A DNA stretch of 64,000 bases, taken from NCBI RefSeq assembly GCF_002117125.1, contig NZ_CP019344.1, forward strand, positions 3,066,501-3,130,500, in the 5' to 3' direction. Within the stretch, counting starts at the first letter, position 1. The number at the start of each line of letters is the position of its first letter. Below, piece after piece: positions 54,661 to 63,924 of the stretch. Position numbers and translations under genes: made by a program. A model generated the notes under the pieces. The model was not told the origin of the DNA. It made no database searches and worked only from the letters and a program-made list of their open reading frames with translations. Origin of the DNA: Nonlabens spongiae (GTDB lineage Bacteria; Bacteroidota; Bacteroidia; Flavobacteriales; Flavobacteriaceae).

Positions 54661-56019
54661 ATGCGCGTACATTTCATCGCGATAGGCGGTAGCGCCATGC
54701 ATAATCTTGCACTGGCACTTCATCATAAGGGTTATAGAGTAAGCGGCAGCGACGACACCATTTTTGAACCCAGTAAATCGAGACTGGAACGGCAGGGTTT
54801 GTTGCCTGAAGAATATGGCTGGTTTCCAGAAAAGTTGACGGAAGATCTAGATGCGGTAATCTTGGGTATGCACGCAAAACCTGATAACCCTGAATTGTTG
54901 AAGGCTCAGGAGCTTGGTCTGAAAATCTATTCCTATCCAGAGTACCTTTACGAGCAATCAAAAGAAAAAACCAGAGTCGTCATAGGTGGTTCTCACGGCA
55001 AGACCACTATAACCAGTATGGTACTGCACGTTTTACACTATCACGGTCACGAGGTCGACTATATGGTAGGTGCCCAACTGGAAGGCTTTGATACGATGGT
55101 TCACTTAACTGATGAAAATGAGTTTATCATCCTCGAGGGAGATGAATATCTTTCCAGTCCTATAGACCGTCGTCCTAAATTCCATTTGTACAAGCCTAAT
55201 ATTGCTCTTATTTCCGGAATTGCTTGGGATCATATTAACGTATTCCCTACCTGGGAAAATTATGTGTATCAGTTTGAAGTTTTCGTAGATAAGATGAAAA
55301 ATGGGAGTATACTGGTTTATAATGAAGATGATCCCACTGTCAAAGAAATCGCTGAAAATGCCACCCAACCCACGAGAAAACATCCATATACTATACCTGA
55401 GCACGAAATCATAGATGGGATAACCTATCTAGAAACACCTGAAGGCTCAATGCCGGTAGAGGTTTTTGGTAAACATAATTTGAGTAATCTTGCTGGTGCA
55501 AAGTGGATCTGCCAGCACATGGGAGTAGATGAAGAAGATTTTTATGAGGCCATAGCAAGTTTCAAAGGAGCGTCTAAAAGACTTGAAAAAATAGCTTATG
55601 ACAGTGACACGGTAATCTTTAAGGATTTTGCCCACTCACCAAGCAAAGTAAAAGCAACAACTGCTGCAGTCAAAAATCAATATCAAAATCGCAAACTCAT
55701 TGCTTGTCTGGAACTGCACACGTACTCCAGCCTCAATCCTGAATTTTTAAAAGAATATGAAGGCGCATTAAACCAAGCTGATGAAGCTGTCGTTTTTTAC
55801 AGTCCAGATGCGGTAGCGATAAAAAAGCTAGATCCTGTAAGTGAATCTCAGATAAAAGATGCTTTTCAACATACGGACTTGATCGTTATGACCGATCCTA
55901 AAGAATTTAAAAACTGGTTGTTTCAGCAAGGTCTAGAAAACAAAACGGTTTTGCTTATGAGCAGCGGTAACTACGGTGGTCTTGATTTTGATGAGGTCAA
56001 AAATTTAATAGCAAAATAA
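54661..56019 (+). CDS. mpl: UDP-N-acetylmuramate:tripeptide ligase Mpl
   Basis: A 452-residue Mur ligase of the recycling type, which joins the L-Ala-gamma-D-Glu-meso-DAP tripeptide to UDP-MurNAc. The N-terminal Rossmann part is [21 protein letters not shown]. The ATP loop [12 protein letters not shown] lies at 109-120. [18 protein letters not shown] and [18 protein letters not shown] are the conserved central and C-terminal blocks. Compared with MurC, the Mpl-specific [12 protein letters not shown] is decisive. rsmA follows after 11 bp. Confidence 0.93.
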   Translation: MRVHFIAIGGSAMHNLALALHHKGYRVSGSDDTIFEPSKSRLERQGLLPEEYGWFPEKLTEDLDAVILGMHAKPDNPELLKAQELGLKIYSYPEYLYEQSKEKTRVVIGGSHGKTTITSMVLHVLHYHGHEVDYMVGAQLEGFDTMVHLTDENEFIILEGDEYLSSPIDRRPKFHLYKPNIALISGIAWDHINVFPTWENYVYQFEVFVDKMKNGSILVYNEDDPTVKEIAENATQPTRKHPYTIPEHEIIDGITYLETPEGSMPVEVFGKHNLSNLAGAKWICQHMGVDEEDFYEAIASFKGASKRLEKIAYDSDTVIFKDFAHSPSKVKATTAAVKNQYQNRKLIACLELHTYSSLNPEFLKEYEGALNQADEAVVFYSPDAVAIKKLDPVSESQIKDAFQHTDLIVMTDPKEFKNWLFQQGLENKTVLLMSSGNYGGLDFDEVKNLIAK

Positions 56020-56030
56020 AGTCTCGCAAT

Positions 56031-56873
56031 TTGTCAAAATACAAACACAAACACTCAAAAAAATCGTTTGATAAAGGCGTTCAGGCAAAGAAACATCTAG
56101 GTCAGCATTTCCTCAAAGATGAAGGCGTGGCGTTGCGTATCGCAGACTGTTTGAGTTATAAAGGTTATGATCAGGTACTTGAAATAGGTCCCGGTACAGG
56201 TGTTTTGACAAAGCACGTTTTGCGCAAAAATATCAAGGTCACTGCGATGGAACTGGATAGTGAGTCTGTCGTTTATTTGAAACACAGTTTCGGGCTAGAG
56301 CATCCCAAGATCGTTAGCCCAAAGACTTTTGAGGTGATAGAAGCTGACTTCCTTAAAGAAGATCTTTCTGAAATCTATGGAGATCGAAGTTTTGCGATTA
56401 TAGGCAACTTCCCCTACAATATTAGTACGCAAATTGTTTTTAAGGCGCTGGAATATAGAGACCAGGTCATTGAATTCGGTGGTATGTTTCAAAAAGAGGT
56501 TGCTCAACGCATTTGTGCACCACATGGTTCAAAAACCTATGGAATTCTATCTGTTTTGTCTCAAGCTTACTATGACGCTGAATATTTGTTCACCGTAAAA
56601 CCTGGAGTGTTTAATCCACCGCCCAAGGTGGATAGTGGAGTGTTACTGCTTTCGCGAAAGCAAGACTACAACAATCTACCCTGCTCTTATCAAACGCTAA
56701 GCAGAGTTGTAAAACTAGCCTTTCAACAAAGGCGTAAAACTTTACGTAATTCATTGAAATCGCTTAATCTGCCTGATGGATTGCGGGAAGACAAAATTTT
56801 TGATTTAAGACCAGAACAAATTAGTGTTGAAGACTTTATTGGGTTAGCTGCGCGCATAGAGAAACTATCCTGA
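56031..56873 (+). CDS. rsmA: 16S rRNA dimethyladenosine transferase RsmA (KsgA)
   Basis: A 280-residue enzyme that dimethylates two adjacent adenosines in the 3' hairpin of 16S rRNA. The start appears to be TTG 56031, as no ATG precedes [15 protein letters not shown] motif I is [11 protein letters not shown] (50-60), and the catalytic NFPYN lies at 126-130. A palindrome copy (56648-56661) is read as LSRKQ in the C-terminal domain. It follows mpl after 11 bp, probably co-transcribed. Confidence 0.96.
   Translation: MSKYKHKHSKKSFDKGVQAKKHLGQHFLKDEGVALRIADCLSYKGYDQVLEIGPGTGVLTKHVLRKNIKVTAMELDSESVVYLKHSFGLEHPKIVSPKTFEVIEADFLKEDLSEIYGDRSFAIIGNFPYNISTQIVFKALEYRDQVIEFGGMFQKEVAQRICAPHGSKTYGILSVLSQAYYDAEYLFTVKPGVFNPPPKVDSGVLLLSRKQDYNNLPCSYQTLSRVVKLAFQQRRKTLRNSLKSLNLPDGLREDKIFDLRPEQISVEDFIGLAARIEKLS
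56648..56661. repeat. Palindrome GCTTTCGCGAAAGC inside rsmA
   Basis: 14-bp core copy, read as LSRK in frame. Confidence 0.88.
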
Positions 56874-56915
56874 AGTATCATTCTTGATTTAAATATAATT
56901 CCTAGGTCTAAATAC

Positions 56916-56923
56916 TATATTTG
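56916..56923 (+). promoter_or_regulatory. -7 element for mgtE
   Basis: TATATTTG ends 19 bp before the ATG at 56942. The -33 box is unclear. Confidence 0.42.
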
Positions 56924-56941
56924 TAGCTAAGCCCAGTCGTC

Positions 56942-58291
56942 ATGCAGTTTGCTATATCAGAAGATTTTCTTGACAAAATAATAGGTTTGATTGAGCGCGA
57001 GGATCGTGCCGAGCTCACGATTATTTTGCAAGATCTTCACTTTGCTGATATCGCTGAGATCATAGACGAGCTCAATCTTGAACAGGCAGTCTTCTTAGTT
57101 AAGTTACTGGATTCTGAAAAAACATCTGAAGCTCTTATGGAGCTGGATGAAGATCAGCGAGACCGTGTACTTAATGCACTCAGTCCTAAAGAAATTGCTG
57201 GAGAGTTAGGTGAGATGGATACTGATGATGCCGCAGATATTCTTAATGACCTTCCTGATGACGTTGCACAAGAAGTCATCAACCAGATGGAAGATGAGCA
57301 GCACATCGAGGATATCGTGGACTTGTTGCGCTATGATGAGAACAGCGCAGGTGGTCTCATGGCAAAAGAATTGGTTAAAGTCAATGAGAACTGGACAGTC
57401 ACTGGCTGTGTAAGTGAAATGCGCGCACAAGCTGAAAATGTGACCCGTGTCCATTCCATTTATGTAGTCGATAATGGCAATAAACTAAAAGGGAGGTTGT
57501 CGCTCAAAGATTTACTTACCAGTAGCGAGAGTACACCCATTAAAGAAGTTTATATACCTAAAGTAGATAAGGTAAATGTTAATACCACGGGTGAAGAGGT
57601 TGCTCGTATCATGCGTAAATACGATCTAGAGGCCATTCCAGTGGTTGATGAACTGGATCGTCTAGTAGGTCGTATAACCATTGATGACATAGTAGATTTC
57701 ATTACTGAAGAGGCAGAAAAAGATTACCAGCTCGCCTCTGGTATATCACAAGATGTTGAGGCAAATGATAGTATTTGGGATTTGACTAAGGCGCGATTAC
57801 CCTGGCTCGTTCTTGGACTAGTGGGTGGAATAGGGGCTGCCGCCATCATGGGGAGGTTTGAACACATGATTGCAGAGCATGCCATACTATTTCTGTTTAC
57901 ACCACTTATTGCGGCCATGGCGGGCAATGTAGGTGTACAATCCAGTGCTATTATCGTTCAGGGTATTGCAAATGATGATTTAAAGGGAAGTATAGGGAAT
58001 CGACTATTGAAAGAGGTGCTGCTAGCCATGCTTAATGGCTTTATCCTAGCGATCTTACTATTTGCCTACACGTTCATTACAGAGGGTGGGATTCTCACCG
58101 CTTCAGCCATTTCTGTATCTTTGTTTGCGGTAATTATTGTTGCGGGTCTCATTGGAACTTTTGTACCACTTTTTTTGCATAAGCGTGGAATTGATCCAGC
58201 TTTGGCAACGGGACCATTTATAACGACCAGCAATGACATTTTTGGAATTTTGATTTATTTTATGATCGCTAAGACGATTATAGGCATTTAA
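56942..58291 (+). CDS. mgtE: Magnesium transporter MgtE
   Basis: A 449-residue Mg2+ channel. The N domain (1-125) is a helical superhelix with acidic Mg2+-sensing residues (EMDTDDAADILNDLPDDVAQ). Two CBS domains follow (near 130-250). A linker helix leads to five transmembrane helices (from about 283), including GNVGVQSSAIIVQGIANDD and LFLHKRGIDPALATGPFIT, the pore region. High cytoplasmic Mg2+ would close it. Likely monocistronic with its own -7 element; a palindrome copy lies downstream. Confidence 0.95.
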   Translation: MQFAISEDFLDKIIGLIEREDRAELTIILQDLHFADIAEIIDELNLEQAVFLVKLLDSEKTSEALMELDEDQRDRVLNALSPKEIAGELGEMDTDDAADILNDLPDDVAQEVINQMEDEQHIEDIVDLLRYDENSAGGLMAKELVKVNENWTVTGCVSEMRAQAENVTRVHSIYVVDNGNKLKGRLSLKDLLTSSESTPIKEVYIPKVDKVNVNTTGEEVARIMRKYDLEAIPVVDELDRLVGRITIDDIVDFITEEAEKDYQLASGISQDVEANDSIWDLTKARLPWLVLGLVGGIGAAAIMGRFEHMIAEHAILFLFTPLIAAMAGNVGVQSSAIIVQGIANDDLKGSIGNRLLKEVLLAMLNGFILAILLFAYTFITEGGILTASAISVSLFAVIIVAGLIGTFVPLFLHKRGIDPALATGPFITTSNDIFGILIYFMIAKTIIGI

Positions 58292-58308
58292 AGTGTGGAT
58301 GAATCTTG

Positions 58309-58324
58309 CGCTTTCGCGAAAGCG
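58309..58324. repeat. 16-bp palindrome CGCTTTCGCGAAAGCG
   Basis: Perfect intergenic copy 17 bp after the mgtE stop. Confidence 0.9.
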
Positions 58325-58420
58325 GAATTATCTAAGATTACTGAGAGATTAAGATCCCTTTAAAGCTAAAAAGTCTAGTCAACACAAATCAGTATTCATG
58401 AATTCCAATATTGTAAGAAA

Positions 58421-58894
58421 ATGAAGGCAGCCGGAGTTAGAGAACTGAGAAAAGAACTGGAGTACCGCAGTCAAGAAGATCTAGTGAAAATCATCCTGCG
58501 CCTATCGCGTTTTAAAAAGGAGAATAAAGAGCTTCTTACTTATTTGCTTTTTGAGGCAGAGGATGAGCAGCATTACATAGAAGGTGTCAAATCCCATATT
58601 TCACAATCACTCGAGACGATCAATACATCTAATTTGCATCGTGCTAAAAAGGCTGTGCGTAAAGTGTTGCGAGAGACTAAAAAGTTCATTCGGTACTCTG
58701 GAGATAAGGAAACCGAGGTGCAATTACTCTTGCATTTTTGTACTGAAATGATTGATCAACATCAAAAATTATTGCGTAGTAAAGTATTGAGGGATTTAAT
58801 AGAGCGTCAAAAGTTATTGATCAAAGTACGCATTTCAACACTTCACGAAGATCTACGGTTTGATTATACCCGCGAGTTGAACTTAATGGATTAA
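58421..58894 (+). CDS. Helical conserved hypothetical protein
   Basis: A 157-residue soluble, basic, all-helical protein (RELRKELEYRSQEDLVKIIL, AKKAVRKVLRETKKFIRYS). It resembles HEAT-like helical bundles in its rhythm. No named family recognised. It stands alone, with a spacer of 129 bp upstream. The C-terminus (DLRFDYTRELNLMD) looks complete. Confidence 0.7.
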   Translation: MKAAGVRELRKELEYRSQEDLVKIILRLSRFKKENKELLTYLLFEAEDEQHYIEGVKSHISQSLETINTSNLHRAKKAVRKVLRETKKFIRYSGDKETEVQLLLHFCTEMIDQHQKLLRSKVLRDLIERQKLLIKVRISTLHEDLRFDYTRELNLMD

Positions 58895-58976
58895 GAATTT
58901 TTCGCAAAAGAGGCCTCCAGGGGGTTAAGGGAGCATTGACCTTTAAGCTTAAACTTAATCTTAATCTTATACTTCT

Positions 58977-59174
58977 TCAGCCTTCTTGCTGCTCATTAAT
59001 CTTCAAACTGATCAACATAATTCCAGAAAGGACACTTACACATAGAGCTGCTACGATACTAATCACTGCGACCTGACTTTCTCCAACTAAGAGATTAGCA
59101 AAATTCAATTTTGTGGCATTAAAAACAATGCTCAAAATTGATAATACAAGTATGATGTAATAAACAATCTTCAT
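58977..59174 (-). CDS. Small membrane protein beside marC
   Basis: A 65-residue protein with two hydrophobic segments (3-18 and 36-56) and a polar C-terminus (LKINEQQEG). Its start overlaps the stop of marC by 1 bp, so the two are translationally coupled. The pairing suggests an accessory role, but its function is unknown. Confidence 0.7.
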   Translation of the reverse strand: MKIVYYIILVLSILSIVFNATKLNFANLLVGESQVAVISIVAALCVSVLSGIMLISLKINEQQEG

Positions 59175-59776
59175 TAAAATAGTTCTTTAATATTAGTCGC
59201 AAAAAGTTTGACAGCTATCGCTAGCAAGATAACACCAAAGATTTTTCTCACTACACCTATACCTTGTTTACCTAGAACTTTCTCGATGCGGCCGGAATTT
59301 TTCAGCACAATAAAAACAAATACGATGTTGAAGATAATAGCCAGGATGATGTTGATCGCAGCATATTCTGAACGTAGAGAAAGAACAGAAGTCAAAGTTC
59401 CTGCTCCAGCAATCAAAGGAAAAGCTATAGGAATGATGGCGGCAGTTTCTGGAGCGTCATCTTTATAGAGTTGCACTCCTAGAATCATCTCAAGGGCAAT
59501 GAAAAAAATGATGAATGCACCTGCCACGGCAAAACTATTCACATCAATACCGATAAGTTTGAGCATGCTCTCACCTACAAACATGAATACGATCATAAGG
59601 ATACCTGCGACAATACTAGCTTTCTCACTCTGAATATGCCCCACTTTGCGCCTTAAATCAACTATAATAGGGATGCTGCCTATAATGTCTATTACGGCAA
59701 ATAAGATCATAGTAGCTGTAAAGATCTCTTTAAAACTGATCGCTGCAAAAAAGTCATAAAATCCAGAAAAATCCAT
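59174..59776 (-). CDS. MarC family membrane protein
   Basis: A 200-residue inner-membrane protein with about six hydrophobic helices. FAVIDIIGSIPIIVDLRRKV at the N-terminus, the middle DINSFAVAGAFIIFFIALEM-like segment and IIPIAFPLIAGAGTLTSVLS fit MarC/UPF0056. The family was once linked to multiple antibiotic resistance, but that has not held up. First gene of a two-gene unit with the small membrane protein. Confidence 0.9.
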   Translation of the reverse strand: MDFSGFYDFFAAISFKEIFTATMILFAVIDIIGSIPIIVDLRRKVGHIQSEKASIVAGILMIVFMFVGESMLKLIGIDVNSFAVAGAFIIFFIALEMILGVQLYKDDAPETAAIIPIAFPLIAGAGTLTSVLSLRSEYAAINIILAIIFNIVFVFIVLKNSGRIEKVLGKQGIGVVRKIFGVILLAIAVKLFATNIKELF

Positions 59777-59869
59777 AACCCTTGGTTTTCAGGGCGCAAA
59801 AGTACTTCTATTTTAAGGATAGGTATGTTTACATTATGGTTAAATATTTAAGAAGATTGCTTGACTAAC

Positions 59870-60034
59870 CTACCACACCATTTTGTAAAGCTCAGCATCA
59901 CTTTGAGCCTCATCTTCACCCAGTTTTATAGCCGCTGCTTCGCTGCTTAGATAAAATACCTGTTTGCCTTTTTTATCTTTGTAGGCGTAAGGGATAGCTT
60001 CTACTTGAGCACCGTTCTTGATGGGTAATTCATA
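59870..60034 (-). pseudogene. Decayed 3' copy of the lipoprotein gene at 62618
   Basis: The last 54 codons match the C-terminus of the lipoprotein at 62618 with 45 of 54 identical residues (shared cores KNGAQVEAI and LGEDEAQSDAELYKMVW). Upstream, the frame continues to an ATG at 60091 through 19 codons with no resemblance to the parent gene and no signal peptide. It is a 3'-end remnant, left by duplication or by loss of the rest of a paralogue. Expression is unlikely. Confidence 0.8.
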
Positions 60035-60258
60035 ATTTGACGTGATTAGATTATCGCGATATAGTGCAACTTGGAGTGTTAATTCATTCATGTATTCTAG
60101 GAATAGAAATACCTCTTAAATTTTTTATGTGAAAAATAAGGTACTAAAGTCCGAAACATGTTGTTTTTAGTTTTCTAAGATGTATAATTGAAATCCTGAG
60201 CGATTGCACTATTACATTGTTCCTGTTTTAGAAATAAACTCGTTGTTTTAAAGGATTT

Positions 60259-62607
60259 ATGAATAGATATTTGTTTTTAATCATACTGTTGCAAACCATT
60301 TCATCATTAGCTCAAAATGAAGCTAACATTTGGTACTTCGGGCAAAATGCTGGCCTTGATTTTAATGGTGGAGTTCCCGTCCCAATAGATGATGGACAAT
60401 TAAATACTAATGAAGGTTGCTCAAGTATTTCAGATGAGAATGGTGATTTGTTGTTTTATTCAGATGGAATAACGGTTTGGGATCGTAACCATTTACCGAT
60501 GCCTAACGGTTCTAATTTGTTAGGAAGTCCTTCAGCCACTCAATCTGGCTTAATTGTTCCTCTGCCAAACTCAACGACTATTTACTACATTTTCACTTTG
60601 GATAACGTAGCCAATGACAACGGGTTGCGATATAGTGTTATAGATATGAGTTTAAATAATGGTTTGGGAGATGTGACTAATGAGAAAAATATATTGCTCA
60701 TTACTCCCATTAAAGAAAGTATAACTGCTGTTAACCAAGCAAACGGTAATGATGTTTGGGTGGTGACTCACGGCATGTTTAATGATGAGTTTTATTCGTT
60801 TTCAATTACCGATCTTGGAATAGATACTAATCCTGTAGTTAGTGCTATAGGACATACACCTACTAATAATCTTGAAGCCATAGGAGGTATTAAGCTCTCT
60901 CCGAATGGGAGTAAAATTGCAATTGGGTATGCAAACAGCGCTATTTTTGAGCTTGGAAACTTTGATATTAGCACTGGTCGGGTTTCTGAAATTATTACAT
61001 TTGATAGATTTGCCACGTCACCGGTACCCAATAATTATGCATATGCATTTGAATTCTCTCCAAATAATAAATTGTTATATCTTAACAATAACAATTTAGG
61101 ATTATTCCAATATTCTATACAGAACTTTACAGAAACGGAAATCCTAAATACTGAAGTACCTATAAGTCTAAATTTAAGCTTAGGACCTGGAAGTGGATTG
61201 TTTTACGGTCAACTTCAACTGGGTCCGGACGGAAGAATATATAGTGCGATTTCTGCGAGATCCAGTCTAAGCGTTATCAACAATCCGAATGAAGTTGGAA
61301 TGCTATGTGATTTTCAACTAGACGCTGTAAGGCTTGCTCCCGGAACTCAAAGCAATCAAGGTCTCCCACCGTTTATCACCACCTATTTTTTTACTACCAT
61401 TAATGTGGAAAATGTCTGTGTAGGTGATTCCACTTTAATTTCTTTAAATACTCAAAGGGATGCTTTACAAGTAGAATGGGATTTTGGGGATGGAAGCACT
61501 GGAACAGGGGTCGATGTAAGTCATAGCTATTCACAAGAGGGCAACTATGTTATTACAGCTGAGGTTTTTATCAATTCTCAAACTTTTACATTTAGCAGAA
61601 CAATTTCTGTAGGTACGACCCCCACAGCAACAACACCTCCAGATATTGAAGCCTGTGATGACAATGGCTCTGGTCTGGCCCTATTTGATTTAACCAGTAA
61701 TGACTCATTTATATTAAACGGTCAGGACCCCAACGCTCATCGAATTACATACTATGAAAATAGATCGGATCTCGATAATGGGTTGTCTATTATTGAACCA
61801 GATTTATTTATGAATACTCAGGCTCAGACTACGCAGAGGATTTTTGCCCGTGTTCAAAACACTATGGGAGATTCTCAGTGTACTCAAACAACCAGTTTTG
61901 AAATTAAAGTCAGACAAAGTCCAGAAACTGGAATGATTGAACCTATTACTTTATGTCCTGATGAATCCATTCAGTTGACGGTAAGTTCATCATTTGATAG
62001 GATAGAATGGTCAAATGGATCCAGAGGACCATCCATAGAAGTCAACGAGCCTGGAAGTTATACCGCAGTGGTAATAAATGACTATAACACGATTAGCTGC
62101 AACACAGAAGTGACATATGAAGTTATAGAGCCTGAGTTGGTGGATTCATTTGAGGTGCTTGTTGAAAATTGGTCTATAAACAATAATTCAATTGAGGTTG
62201 TAATTCCTGATCAAGACGACTATGAATTTGCTGTAAATTTCGGGCCTTTTCAAGATTCGCCGATTTTTGAAAATCTTAGGGCAGGTGTTTATGAGGTATT
62301 GGTACGAAGCAAATATGATTGTGCTGAACTCTCTCAACTAGTGAACGTATCCACCTTTCCAGGGTTTTTTACTCCCAATGATGATGGTTACAATGACATC
62401 TGGAATGTAAACAACCCTAATCCGGATGAAGATTTACAAATTTTCATCTTTGATCGCTATGGGAAATTTCTTGTTGAGATTAATTCTAACGGAATAGGGT
62501 GGGATGGTAACCTTAACGGACAGCCTCTGCCTGCATCAGATTATTGGTTTAGAACGGTACTTACAAGTGGAAGAGAATATAGGGGGCATTTTACTTTAAA
62601 ACGGTAA
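60259..62607 (+). CDS. Secreted PKD protein with T9SS type B sorting domain
   Basis: A 782-residue exported protein. The signal peptide ends TISSLAQ. Residues 22-370 look like a beta-propeller (NIWYFGQNAGLDFNGG, SPNGSKIAIGYANS, LGPDGRIYSAI). A PKD domain follows near 385-450 (WDFGDGSTGTGVDVSHSYSQ). Then comes an ACDDNGSG module like those in the 26826 gene, and a final gliding-motility type B C-terminal domain (FPGFFTPNDDGYNDIWNV, IFDRYGKFLVE, WFRTVLTSGREYRGHFTLKR). T9SS would carry it to the surface. It lies between a decayed and an intact copy of an unrelated lipoprotein gene. Confidence 0.87.
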   Translation: MNRYLFLIILLQTISSLAQNEANIWYFGQNAGLDFNGGVPVPIDDGQLNTNEGCSSISDENGDLLFYSDGITVWDRNHLPMPNGSNLLGSPSATQSGLIVPLPNSTTIYYIFTLDNVANDNGLRYSVIDMSLNNGLGDVTNEKNILLITPIKESITAVNQANGNDVWVVTHGMFNDEFYSFSITDLGIDTNPVVSAIGHTPTNNLEAIGGIKLSPNGSKIAIGYANSAIFELGNFDISTGRVSEIITFDRFATSPVPNNYAYAFEFSPNNKLLYLNNNNLGLFQYSIQNFTETEILNTEVPISLNLSLGPGSGLFYGQLQLGPDGRIYSAISARSSLSVINNPNEVGMLCDFQLDAVRLAPGTQSNQGLPPFITTYFFTTINVENVCVGDSTLISLNTQRDALQVEWDFGDGSTGTGVDVSHSYSQEGNYVITAEVFINSQTFTFSRTISVGTTPTATTPPDIEACDDNGSGLALFDLTSNDSFILNGQDPNAHRITYYENRSDLDNGLSIIEPDLFMNTQAQTTQRIFARVQNTMGDSQCTQTTSFEIKVRQSPETGMIEPITLCPDESIQLTVSSSFDRIEWSNGSRGPSIEVNEPGSYTAVVINDYNTISCNTEVTYEVIEPELVDSFEVLVENWSINNNSIEVVIPDQDDYEFAVNFGPFQDSPIFENLRAGVYEVLVRSKYDCAELSQLVNVSTFPGFFTPNDDGYNDIWNVNNPNPDEDLQIFIFDRYGKFLVEINSNGIGWDGNLNGQPLPASDYWFRTVLTSGREYRGHFTLKR

Positions 62608-62617
62608 CAGGATAAAC

Positions 62618-63532
62618 TTACCAAACCATCTTGTAAAGCTCAGCATCACTTTGAGCTTCATCTTCACCTAACTGAATGGCAGCTGCCTCACTGCTGAGGT
62701 AATACACTTGTCTACCGTTATTTTCTGTGTAGGCGTACGTTATAGCTTCTACCTGAGCGCCATTTTTTAGGGGTAATTCATACTTTTCGCCAAACTCAAA
62801 ACCCCCATTCTTATCTACCACTTTTACCACAAACGGTATCAAATTAGAACTATAGCCACACAAAACAATGGTGTCTTGACGATCAAAAGTGGCTCCTGTA
62901 ATTAATCCTTTAATAGGATGGCTGGTGATTCTTTCGGCTTGTTGTTTTGAACTATTCTTATTGATGCGATAAACGACGGTTGAAAGTTCTTTCCAGTCTT
63001 TAGAGAATACAAACAAATAATCGCCTACCGAAACTAGGGACTCTGCGTCGTATGGATGACGTTGCTCGTTTTTTTCAAAGATTGTTTGATCAGGATATTC
63101 AATATGCATTTTAGAAACATCAGCATCTTGATTGCCCAAGGATTCAAGTAGAGTCTTATAAATAGTCAAATCTCTACGATCTCCATAATTATTTCCTATA
63201 TCGGCGATGTATAGATACTTCTCGTCGCGGCATATATCCTCCCAATCGATAGCTTTCATCTTATTAAATTGGGTTTGCCTAATGCCGTTGCCTAAAGTGT
63301 CTAGAAAATAAATACGCGGTAGATCCCCACTATCGTTGTGGGTTATAATTTCACCGTCGAGGTATTCTAGGCCTGAGGTTTCTGTGTATTTCTTGTTGAG
63401 AATGGTTATCTTTTCAAATGCGAAAGGCAAACTGGATTGATCTGATTTTTCCGAGGTCTGAGATATAACTTTTGCGTTTCTGCATCCTACTAGAAAAATT
63501 ACACTTACTAGAATGGTGAAAAATGGTTTCAT
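62618..63532 (-). CDS. Lipoprotein, probable beta-propeller, function unknown
   Basis: A 304-residue protein with a lipoprotein signal (VIFLVGC, Cys17). Repeating strands (ETSGLEYLDGEIITHNDSGD, DICRDEKYLYIADIGNNYGD, DAESLVSVGDYLFVFSKDW, ITGATFDRQDTIVLCGYSS) suggest a six-bladed propeller. The GNNYGDRRDLTIY block resembles other surface propellers of Bacteroidota. No catalytic motif seen. A truncated copy of its 3' end lies at 59870. Convergent with the T9SS gene with a 10-bp gap. Confidence 0.8.
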   Translation of the reverse strand: MKPFFTILVSVIFLVGCRNAKVISQTSEKSDQSSLPFAFEKITILNKKYTETSGLEYLDGEIITHNDSGDLPRIYFLDTLGNGIRQTQFNKMKAIDWEDICRDEKYLYIADIGNNYGDRRDLTIYKTLLESLGNQDADVSKMHIEYPDQTIFEKNEQRHPYDAESLVSVGDYLFVFSKDWKELSTVVYRINKNSSKQQAERITSHPIKGLITGATFDRQDTIVLCGYSSNLIPFVVKVVDKNGGFEFGEKYELPLKNGAQVEAITYAYTENNGRQVYYLSSEAAAIQLGEDEAQSDAELYKMVW

Positions 63533-63620
63533 ATTGCTAAGATGCGAAATGAGCTTGGAAATTGTATTTTCGAAAAGTTAAGTTGTTAAATATGTTGCTT
63601 AGAACGAATTTAGTGGAGCG

Positions 63621-63868
63621 GTCGAGAAGTATAATTGATCTCGATATCAAAAAGTTCTCGATACAATTTCTCGTTGCCTCGAAATCACTCGAACTGACAA
63701 CACTATGATTTTACATTTTAGCTGGCTTTTCTCAAGTGTCACTTCGATTAAATTTTACCGCGACGATATGAGCGGTTAAATTTGTACCCAGACGTAATAA
63801 GCACCTCGATACTAATGGTTATCGATACAATTTTCTCTAGCTTAGCTCGATAAATCACTATAACTTGC
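63621..63868. repeat. Two diverged direct copies of an 80-bp element
   Basis: Copy 1 (63621-63698) and copy 2 (63789-63868) share TCGATACAATTT with the same flanks (a CTCGAT block before; a CTCG...AAATCACT block after). Copy 1 ends CTCGAACTGAC, which also occurs in the exonuclease tail region at 18401. Confidence 0.55.
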
Positions 63869-63870
63869 AC

Positions 63871-63900
63871 AAAAAAACCACCCTCAAAATGAGAGTGGTT
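63871..63900 (-). terminator. Terminator of the gene at the right edge
   Basis: On the minus strand AACCACTCTC and GAGGGTGGTT form a stem with one mismatched pair around ATTTT, followed by seven T residues. Confidence 0.82.
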
Positions 63901-63924
63901 CCTAAAATGTATTGCTGTTAAGAA

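Larger units (their letters stand above)
63533..63924. other. Spacer with decayed repeats and a terminator
   Basis: No gene found. It holds two diverged copies of an approximately 80-bp element and the terminator of the gene at the right edge. The stretch 63700-63785 shows no feature. Confidence 0.6.

Noticed and set aside
54491..54685. 64-codon ORF before mpl
   Set aside because: No domain; it overlaps the mpl start and spans the AT-rich promoter region.
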